From Candidatus Omnitrophota bacterium (lineage in GTDB: Bacteria > Omnitrophota > Gorgyraeia > B26-G9), in the NCBI GenBank assembly GCA_022013205.1, contig JAKLQT010000142.1:1-10785 (forward strand): a DNA stretch of 10,785 nucleotides, read 5' to 3'. Numbering within the stretch: position 1 is the first letter of the stretch; every line of letters starts with the position of its first letter. The notes below the pieces were generated by a model. The model saw only the letters and a program-made list of their open reading frames with translations. It was not told the origin of the DNA and did not search any database. Made by a program: the position numbers and the translations under genes. This document shows positions 5,961-10,785 of the stretch, piece after piece.

Positions 5961-6791
5961 ATGAGAAAAGTAGGGTTAGTAATGGTATTGCTATTATTAG
6001 GGATGTTTTTAGCAACAGGGACGGTAGAAGCGGTTGTCATAAGCAATATGTTGGATCCGCTTGATCCTCTATATTTTTCAGTAGATGTGGGCCCTTCAGG
6101 TAGTGCGAGTTCTATGTATTTCAGCGGGGGAAATCAAGTTTATGAGTACAACTCCTTTCTTGATATAGATGGAAGCGTTTTTGATTTGAATGACTTTGAT
6201 GTAACTTCACAAATGTCTGGGGTTACCATGGATTATCAATATGTGAGCCAAGTTTACTCCAGCGGCACTATCGATGTAACCGTGTTATCACAGATTGGGC
6301 TAGGTTCTCAACGATTTCAGACCAATTATAGCATTATGCCGAGCGTTGCCCTCACGAATGTAAATTTCTTTCAGTACTTAGATGCTGACCTTGGAGCTTA
6401 TGTTTCTGATGATTTTGCTACAACAAGTATCCTTCCATCTGGTTCGAGGAGGTTGATCTTATATGATAGCCCTCCTTCCTTGATCTCAAGTATAGGTTTA
6501 AATAGCGGCGGAATGAGCGAAGGCTTGCTTACAGGATGGGAGATTGATGAATATTCTACATTACTTGATAACATCTCATCAGGCAACTATGATTTGAGAA
6601 ATGGTATCTTTTCCAGTCAGCCAGCTGATCAAACTATGGCGCTTCAGTGGACATTGGGTAATATCGCTGCGAATGCTTCATTTAACATTGAGTCTGAGGT
6701 AACGGTAATACCAGTACCTGAACCGATGACAATGCTGCTTTTTGGGCCTGCGTTGCTTGGTTTAGTAGGGTTTAAAAGAAGAAAAGCGTAA
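5961..6791 (+). CDS. PEP-CTERM sorting domain protein
   Basis: The exported protein has 276 residues, with a good ribosome site (AAAGGAG, 5946-5952). Its signal peptide is MRKVGLVMVLLLLGMFLATG, with a likely cut after VEA (residue 25). The body is rich in Ser, Asn, Asp and aromatic residues with short beta-prone stretches, as in many PEP-CTERM surface proteins. I recognise no catalytic domain. The C-terminus is VPEPMTMLLFGPALLG, then LVGFKRRKA: PEP at 253-255, a membrane stretch and a basic end. It should be exported by Sec, held by its tail and processed by the exosortase, then kept in the extracellular matrix or envelope. Its tail is nearly identical to that of the protein at 7120. Specific function unknown. 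Confidence 0.9.
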   Translation: MRKVGLVMVLLLLGMFLATGTVEAVVISNMLDPLDPLYFSVDVGPSGSASSMYFSGGNQVYEYNSFLDIDGSVFDLNDFDVTSQMSGVTMDYQYVSQVYSSGTIDVTVLSQIGLGSQRFQTNYSIMPSVALTNVNFFQYLDADLGAYVSDDFATTSILPSGSRRLILYDSPPSLISSIGLNSGGMSEGLLTGWEIDEYSTLLDNISSGNYDLRNGIFSSQPADQTMALQWTLGNIAANASFNIESEVTVIPVPEPMTMLLFGPALLGLVGFKRRKA

Positions 6792-6804
6792 GCATTTCTT
6801 CTTT
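6775..6804 (+). terminator. Hairpin spanning the stop codon of the first exported PEP-CTERM gene
   Basis: AAAGAAGAAA (6775-6784) pairs with TTTCTTCTTT (6795-6804). One A-A mismatch and two G-C pairs close on the tetraloop GTAA, which contains most of the stop codon. The 5' arm encodes the basic end KRRK of the sorting signal. The U-rich 3' arm suggests an intrinsic terminator or a 3'-end stabiliser. The same structure, base for base, closes the gene at 7120. Confidence 0.6.
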
Positions 6805-6941
6805 GGCTGATAGCTGATAGCTCATGGCATAAAGCAGGAAAAATAGTTATGAATTACGAGTTATGAGTTATGAGTGAAAAGCAAGAAAAGCTAGAAGCAT
6901 CTGACTATGGCTTGCGCCACAAGGCACGGCGGACAGGCATA
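6805..6941 (+). repeat. Heptameric repeat array with module F
   Basis: GCTGATAGCTGATAGCTCATG is too regular to be unique: it is GATAGCT-type heptamers. Module B (AGTTATGAATTACGAG, to about 6880), AAGCAAGAAAAGCTAGAAG and module F (6909-6941) follow. From the GCAGGAAAAATAG string (about 6833) onward it resembles one unit of the 112-bp tandem repeat at 8092-8317. The remainder of the gap to 7034 shows no gene. Confidence 0.85.
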
Positions 6942-7034
6942 GCTGATGGGAAAAGAAAAAAAAGTGTATGGCTTTTAAAATAGCGGGAACCATGTGAAAA
7001 ATCAACAAATATTGCTAGTTGAAAGGAATAATTC

Positions 7035-7062
7035 AGAGGAAGGGTTGAAAGACGCTTCCTCT
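7035..7062 (+). promoter_or_regulatory. Leader or promoter hairpin of the second exported PEP-CTERM gene
   Basis: AGAGGAAG (7035-7042) pairs perfectly with CTTCCTCT (7055-7062) around a loop with GGTTGAAAGACG, followed by TTTACTTTATG. The T-rich tail means it could act as an attenuator. Compare the hairpin at 5878-5901: same loop core, different stem, same distance to the gene. TTGAAA (7045-7050) could instead be a -35 box, though the matching -10 (TTTATG, 7068-7073) is weak. Confidence 0.5.
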
Positions 7063-7119
7063 TTTACTTTATGCATTAAAAATAGTTAATTTAACTTTTA
7101 ATTAAGAAAGGAGTATAAT

Positions 7120-7851
7120 GTGAAAAAGCTATATTTAGTTTTGTTAGTTTGTATTTTGTCGTTCGGCTTATCAACACCGGCATTTGCGCAGTTTATTAAC
7201 GGTGGATTTGAAGATGGAAATTTTACAGGTTGGACACAAAATGGGGGTAGGTATAACTGGGGCGGAACATATTCTTATTCTGGAGATCCTGGAAGATCTG
7301 CAATAGTAGGTGCTGGAACAGATCCATATACCGGTGGAAATCTGAGCACAGTGTATAGCGGTAATTACTCTGCAAGAATAAATAACTATGACAATAGATA
7401 TCACTTTTCTACTATTACGCAGGACACGGTATGGAATGATAGTAATATTTATTTTGCCTGGGCAGCAGTTATTCAAGACCCGGGACATATTTACCCTGGT
7501 CATATGAGAGTTACGCTTAATAATCTAACCGACTCAACGTCTCTATATGATTTTCAAATTGACTACTACAATCAAAGTGGTGCGACATGGCATACATATA
7601 ACGACTGGGGATACACTGACTGGAACGTAGTTCAGCTTGATACATCAGCGCATCTAGGTGATACATTACGGCTGAGTATACTTGCGTCTGATTGCGGAGC
7701 TGGAGGTCATGGCGGATATGCTTATTTAGATGGATTTGGAGCTGTAGCGCCACCTCAGGGTGATGATAACCCAGTGCCTGAGCCGATGACAATGCTGCTG
7801 TTTGGGCCGGCGTTGTTGGGACTGGTGGGGTTGAAAAGAAGAAAAGCGTAA
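7120..7851 (+). CDS. PEP-CTERM sorting domain protein with a beta-sandwich-like body
   Basis: The exported protein has 243 residues and starts at GTG behind AAAGGAG (7107-7113); an ATG two bases earlier is closed by TGA at once. The signal peptide ends in TPAFA with a cut after residue 23. The mature part opens with FINGGFEDGNFTGWTQNGG. This GxFE-x3-F-x-GW pattern is common at the start of carbohydrate-binding-like jelly-roll domains in PEP-CTERM proteins. It is rich in Gly, Tyr, Asn and Trp and has one Cys (in ASDCGAGGHGG). The tail NPVPEPMTMLLFGPALLG ends LVGLKRRKA, with PEP at 220-222. It is a likely exosortase substrate, perhaps binding polysaccharide at the cell surface; binding is inferred. 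Confidence 0.9.
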   Translation: MKKLYLVLLVCILSFGLSTPAFAQFINGGFEDGNFTGWTQNGGRYNWGGTYSYSGDPGRSAIVGAGTDPYTGGNLSTVYSGNYSARINNYDNRYHFSTITQDTVWNDSNIYFAWAAVIQDPGHIYPGHMRVTLNNLTDSTSLYDFQIDYYNQSGATWHTYNDWGYTDWNVVQLDTSAHLGDTLRLSILASDCGAGGHGGYAYLDGFGAVAPPQGDDNPVPEPMTMLLFGPALLGLVGLKRRKA

Positions 7852-7864
7852 GCATTTCTTCTTT
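7835..7864 (+). terminator. Hairpin spanning the stop codon of the second exported PEP-CTERM gene
   Basis: The structure is identical to 6775-6804: AAAGAAGAAA (7835-7844) with TTTCTTCTTT (7855-7864) and a GTAA tetraloop over the TAA stop. Identity with the first copy runs 42 bases without a difference (6774-6815 and 7834-7875), while the coding tail just upstream differs at about eleven positions. Confidence 0.6.
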
Positions 7865-7960
7865 GGCTGATAGCTCATAGCTGATGGCTGATAGCTGATA
7901 GCTCAAAGCCGAAGTCCGACGGACGATCGTTTGCTTCTCTCACTAGGACGAAGGACGCAA
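7865..7960 (+). repeat. Heptamer run leading into module A
   Basis: Tandem heptamers of the type GATAGCT, CATAGCT and GATGGCT (to about 7905) pass without loss of phase into module A (GTCCGACGGACGATCG, a 14-nt variable core, TAGGACGAAGGACGC). This shows modules A and C are parts of one heptameric family. Unique sequence fills 7961-8019. Confidence 0.85.
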
Positions 7961-8019
7961 AGGCCACCACATGTTTTTAGTTTATGCAAGCTCGTAACAG
8001 TAAAGTTTATAACAGCTTA

Positions 8020-8331
8020 TGGCTAATGGCTGATAGCGTGAAGCATGAAAAGCATGCTAGCTTCCTCCAAAATGCTTGGCGGACAGGCATGGAAAAGCAG
8101 GAAAAATAGTTATGAGTTACTAGTTATGAGTTATGAGTGAAAAGCAAGAAAAGCTAGAAGCATTTGACTAGCTCCCGCCACAAGGCACGGCGGACAGGCA
8201 TGGGAAAAGCAGGAAAAATAGTTATGAATTACTAGTTATGAGTTATGAGTGAAAAGCAAGAAAAGTTAGAAGCATCTGACTATGACTTCCGCCCCAAGGC
8301 ACGGCGGACAGGCTTGGGAAAAGCGTAAAGC
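8020..8331 (+). repeat. Tandem repeat of 112-114 bp (16 heptamers) ending in module F
   Basis: After a heptamer lead-in and a diverged module F (8060-8092), two units follow, starting at 8092 and 8204; the string GAAAAGC recurs again at 8318. Each unit holds GCAGGAAAAATAG, module B, AAGCAAGAAAAG, and module F (8171-8203, 8285-8317). Spacing is 112 bp, then 114 bp. A single unit like these follows the PEP-CTERM gene at 6805-6941. No gene is seen. Confidence 0.88.
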
Positions 8332-8353
8332 TTAAGCTGAAGGCTGGAAGCAA

Positions 8354-8413
8354 AATAAATGTAAATAATAAATGTAAATAATTATTGACTTCTATACGAA
8401 GTAGTAGTAAACT
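8354..8413 (+). promoter_or_regulatory. Promoter preceded by two 13-bp direct repeats
   Basis: AATAAATGTAAAT occurs twice head to tail (8354-8366, 8367-8379). Six bases further on are TTGACT (8385-8390), a 17-bp spacer and TAAACT (8408-8413), a good sigma-70 promoter. The direct repeats sit where an UP element or activator would bind. The predicted start, near 8420, coincides with the first base of the hairpin that follows. Confidence 0.6.
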
Positions 8414-8419
8414 CTATTA

Positions 8420-8469
8420 AGCGCTCAGGGATGAGACGTAAGTCAAAAGGCCCTGAGCGCTGTTTTATT
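8420..8469 (+). ncRNA. Candidate small structured RNA
   Basis: AGCGCTCAGGG (8420-8430) pairs perfectly with CCCTGAGCGCT (8451-8461), an 11-bp GC-rich stem around a 20-nt loop, followed by GTTTTATT. With the promoter directly upstream this would make a free hairpin RNA of roughly 50 nt that ends itself. It matches no riboswitch or RNA family I know. It could instead be a leader terminator controlling something downstream, but no gene follows for 450 bases. Confidence 0.45.
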
Positions 8470-8506
8470 AAAAGTTAACTAATTGAAAATGAAGGGCTTG
8501 AGGCTA

Positions 8507-8535
8507 TTGACAAGCAGGTTTTAATAAGGTATACT
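8507..8535 (+). promoter_or_regulatory. Near-consensus sigma-70 promoter
   Basis: TTGACA (8507-8512), 17-bp spacer, TATACT (8530-8535): the best promoter in the window. Transcription would start near 8542. No start codon with a ribosome site follows until 8918, so the product is either a non-coding RNA or a long leader of the membrane protein operon. Confidence 0.65.
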
Positions 8536-8607
8536 TCACCAACCTATTTTTTTGGCTTGTTTGTCTAAAAAAAACAACAGTGTTTAAAACGTAGATGTTT
8601 ACATGAA

Positions 8608-8900
8608 AGTCCGACGGGAAGATCGGAAATTGTTGAAAAGAATTGACAATTTCTAGGACACAAGACACATGTCACAAGTTACAGGGAAAAGCGAAGACCG
8701 AAAGACGATCGTTCCCGTTGGTCACTAGGACGACGGACGCGGTTTTAAGTAAAAAGGTAAGAGTAAAAAGCATAAAGCAGAACAGTAAAATAGTTTTTTT
8801 TAGCGAGCGAAGAGAGCGTTCGTCCTTCGTCCTAAAGCCTGCCCGCCAATCTTTATGGAGGGAGCGGAGCGAATGGTCGTCCCTCGGACTTCGGTCATAA
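8608..8900. repeat. Mosaic of repeat module A copies in both orientations, with insertions in their cores
   Basis: Three module A copies. At 8608-8660 the core is a hairpin (GAAATTGT, 8626-8633; ACAATTTC, 8646-8653). At 8693-8740 the core is CCCGTTGGTCAC. At 8818-8898 the module is inverted (minus strand) and its core holds a module F copy (8835-8864). About 8755-8780 has AGTAAAAAGCATAAAGC heptamers. The frames 8643-8900 (+) and 8672-8956 (-) are repeat artefacts. No gene is seen in 8470-8917. Confidence 0.8.
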
Positions 8901-8917
8901 CTTGTAAATGAGGATGT

Positions 8918-9796
8918 ATGCAGAAAAACAAAATTTCGCAAGGGGCTTTGATTCAAAAGTCATGGGCAGGAGCCTTTGATATTATCTTCGGGGCAAATAG
9001 TATCAGTATTCCTTTTGTTATTATTGCTGTACTGGAATTGATTGGAATAGTAGCGTTGTTTTTCGCCATACAGCCTCCATTGGTTAAATATATTACACCT
9101 GTTGTAATGCGTTTTTGGGGCCGGCAGTTCCTGCATTATCCTTTCAGCCTTCTTCTTTTAGCGCGGTTATTTAACTATTTACAGATTGTTTTGGCTGTAG
9201 TGCTTGGTACTTTTGCTTCAGGGCTTACTATCAGCAATGTTTTTCAATACTCTCAAACAGAAAATTTTTCTTATAAAACCGCCTTTAAAAAGACATTGTT
9301 TAAATATGTCAGCCTAATCATAATTACTATTTCAGTGTTTTTCCTGGTTAAATATGCCTATTCTATAGAACAGAAGGTGCTGGTCAAGATTATGATGAAG
9401 GGGCAGAGTTTCCTGGGGTTAAGGCGCGAAGACTGGTCAATGCTGTTTATGGTTTTCGGATTAATCTCGGCAGGCTTTGTGCAAAGCTTGTTTATTTTTA
9501 CCCACACTGCAATTATGATAGATAATAAAAACTTTATTACGGCAATATTCAGGAATATCGCGTTTGTTTTTAAAAATTTATTTGCCGCGTGTGTTCTGGT
9601 AATTGTTCCTTTGCTTATTTATATACCTATAACATTATTAAAGGGAAACCTGTTTGAGCTTATGAAGCGGACCAGGCCTGAAATTGTATTTGCTGTTTTG
9701 GCCTTTGGGGTAATTGCAACTCTTTTTATTAATATCCTTATTACTATTTCTGCAACCAACGCTTATTTTCTAATCAGGGGGAAGGATAATGACTAA
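8918..9796 (+). CDS. Polytopic membrane protein of unknown function
   Basis: The protein has 292 residues and about six membrane segments (near 31-51, 86-104, 130-147, 176-199, 219-241, 256-283), with short Lys/Arg-rich loops, e.g. YKTAFKKTLFKY (119-130). The N-terminal LIQKSWAGAFDIIFGANSIS and the FRNIAFVFKN loop are the kind of amphipathic stretches seen in uncharacterised membrane proteins with duplicated helix-loop units. I cannot name a family. ATG 8918 is preceded closely by TGAGGA (8909-8914). It overlaps the next gene by eight bases, so the two are translationally coupled and probably act together. An envelope role with the lipoprotein partner is inferred. It may be driven by the promoter at 8507 across repeat sequence. 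Confidence 0.8.
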   Translation: MQKNKISQGALIQKSWAGAFDIIFGANSISIPFVIIAVLELIGIVALFFAIQPPLVKYITPVVMRFWGRQFLHYPFSLLLLARLFNYLQIVLAVVLGTFASGLTISNVFQYSQTENFSYKTAFKKTLFKYVSLIIITISVFFLVKYAYSIEQKVLVKIMMKGQSFLGLRREDWSMLFMVFGLISAGFVQSLFIFTHTAIMIDNKNFITAIFRNIAFVFKNLFAACVLVIVPLLIYIPITLLKGNLFELMKRTRPEIVFAVLAFGVIATLFINILITISATNAYFLIRGKDND

Positions 9797-10685
9797 AAGG
9801 ATTCCGGCTTATAAAAAACAGCAGGTGAGCAGAGTCTTAACTAATGTTTTGAAAATGATTACAGTTTTTTCAATAGTATTGCTTGTTTTGGTTGTTCCCG
9901 GATGCAGTGAGCAATATAAAATGGAGCGCATGGTATGGGACGCGGAACGGGCCGCGGAGCCTATAGTTACAAATCAAGGCATGGCTTCAACATTTGAATT
10001 TGACAATGCAGTGTCAAAATTCGAGAAAATAATAGAAAAATCTCCGGATTCTCAATACGCGATAAACGCACGGCTTCGAATAGCGGATCTTTATACTGTG
10101 CGGAAATTATTTGATAAAGCCAGAGCGGTTTATGATATGCTTATTTCCTCAAACGGAAAAAAACCGGAGTTAGCGGCACTTTGCGTATTCAAAAAAGGAC
10201 AGGCTTATGAGCTTGAGGGTAATTGGGCGCAGGCGCTTAAAACGTTCAATGAGATTTTGGCTGATTATAATAAAACCAGCCAGAGCCTGTCGGTGCCTTT
10301 GTATATCGCGCGTTATTATGTGAAAAATGATGAGAAAAGATCATCACAGCAGGCTTACGCGGCGGCAATAAACTTTTACCAGAAAATTGCTGATGAATAT
10401 AAAAACACAAAAGCAGCATTACTTGCCGAAAATCTGGTTGTGCGTACCTATATGGAGCAGGAAGACTGGAATTCCGCGATTACTTTCATAAATAAGCTGG
10501 ATAAGAAATATAAACTTGGCCCGGATACTTTAATGGTCTTAGCTAAAATTTATCAGAATAAACTGGATAATGCTGAGCTTGCAAAAGCTACGTATGAACG
10601 GATTCTTAAAGACTTTTCGGATAAGGAACAGATTGTTAAGGCGGTTAATCAGCAACTGGAGAGTCTTAATAAAAAAGCTGATTAG
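9789..10685 (+). CDS. TPR-repeat lipoprotein
   Basis: The protein has 298 residues. A signal peptide with a long N-region ends in VVPG-C39, a lipobox-like site. Met 23 would give a more standard signal peptide, but AGGGGGAAGG before ATG 9789 favours the longer form. The mature part is helical with tetratricopeptide-like units: FDNAVSKFEKIIEKSP and AINARLRIADLY (71-102), FDKARAVYDMLI (108-119), WAQALKTFNEILADY (146-160), AAAINFYQKIADEY (191-204), and AKATYERILKDF (265-276). The layout recalls outer-membrane TPR lipoproteins such as BamD or tol-pal YbgF-type proteins, but I see no specific match. It probably forms a protein-binding scaffold with the membrane protein upstream. Heptameric repeats begin at its stop codon. 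Confidence 0.85.
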   Translation: MTKRIPAYKKQQVSRVLTNVLKMITVFSIVLLVLVVPGCSEQYKMERMVWDAERAAEPIVTNQGMASTFEFDNAVSKFEKIIEKSPDSQYAINARLRIADLYTVRKLFDKARAVYDMLISSNGKKPELAALCVFKKGQAYELEGNWAQALKTFNEILADYNKTSQSLSVPLYIARYYVKNDEKRSSQQAYAAAINFYQKIADEYKNTKAALLAENLVVRTYMEQEDWNSAITFINKLDKKYKLGPDTLMVLAKIYQNKLDNAELAKATYERILKDFSDKEQIVKAVNQQLESLNKKAD

Positions 10686-10785
10686 CTCATGGCATAAAGC
10701 AGAAAGCGCTTCGCGCTTGGCTCATAGCTCTTAGCTCATGGCATAAAGCAGAAAGCGCTTCGCGCTTGGCTCATAGCTCTTAGCT
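10685..10785 (+). repeat. Perfect 49-bp tandem repeat built of seven heptamers, running off the window
   Basis: From the G of the stop codon TAG to the window end the sequence is 14 heptamers plus three bases. The second 49-bp unit is identical to the first. Heptamers include GCATAAA, GCTCATA and GCGCTTG. Each unit carries the hairpin AAGCGC-TTC-GCGCTT. This is module C in its cleanest form. Confidence 0.93.

Noticed and set aside
7517..7906. 129-codon minus-strand frame, and the 110-codon frame at 7171-7503
   Set aside because: They are antisense shadows of the PEP-CTERM gene at 7120; the first also starts in repeat sequence.
8020..8331. CRISPR array
   Set aside because: Units are continuous tandem copies with no unique spacers, variable repeat edges and no cas genes.
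8393..8402. loxP-like arm (TATACGAAGT)
   Set aside because: Ten bases match a loxP arm, but there is no inverted second arm; it is the spacer of a promoter.
8643..8956. Overlapping open frames on both strands (85 and 94 codons)
   Set aside because: Both are translations of the module A/F mosaic; Arg/Ser-rich low-complexity output with no ribosome site.

Overview
The window is AT-rich bacterial DNA with every gene on the + strand. It carries an exosortase/PEP-CTERM protein-sorting locus whose intergenic gaps are largely filled by one family of interspersed repeats. The genes are an exosortase with a separate EpsI-type partner, three proteins with PEP-CTERM tails, and a priming glycosyl-phosphate transferase. 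These imply a diderm bacterium that makes exopolysaccharide. The mix of gene types and the repeat-filled gaps remind me of candidate phyla such as Omnitrophota, but that placement is a guess and the sequence does not prove it.

Layout. 3-311 is the 3' part of a HepT-type toxin gene. 312-917 is repeats, a terminator and a promoter. 918-2425 is an exosortase-epsI operon. 2426-2887 is repeats ending in a compact promoter/operator. 2888-3393 is a BrnT-like/RHH toxin-antitoxin pair. 3394-3970 is repeats, a terminator and a small inverted repeat. 3971-4381 encodes a small lipoprotein with a PEP-CTERM tail. 4382-4819 is regulatory sequence with a good sigma-54 promoter. 4820-5605 encodes a sugar transferase with an unusual N-terminal extension. 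5961-6791 and 7120-7851 encode two exported PEP-CTERM proteins with matching leader hairpins and matching stop-codon hairpins. 7852-8917 is a long repeat region holding two good promoters and a candidate small RNA. 8918-10685 is an overlapping pair encoding a polytopic membrane protein and a TPR lipoprotein. 10685-10785 is the start of another repeat array.

How the genes fit together. The exosortase would cut and process the C-terminal PEP-CTERM tails of the three substrates, helped by EpsI. The sugar transferase would start the exopolysaccharide that accompanies such systems. The two toxin-antitoxin units and the last operon have no obvious functional link to sorting.

Most striking. (1) The interspersed repeats have a 7-bp period: different-looking modules read as runs of heptamers, the terminal array is exactly 49 bp (7 x 7) per unit, and another tandem unit is 112 bp (16 x 7). 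This recalls the heptameric STRR repeats of cyanobacteria. (2) One repeat module has a variable core, and in one copy another repeat element is nested in it. (3) The sugar transferase begins with what looks like a miniature exosortase substrate: a signal peptide followed by a PEP-CTERM-like segment. (4) Two PEP-CTERM genes share leader hairpins with a conserved loop but different, compensated stems.
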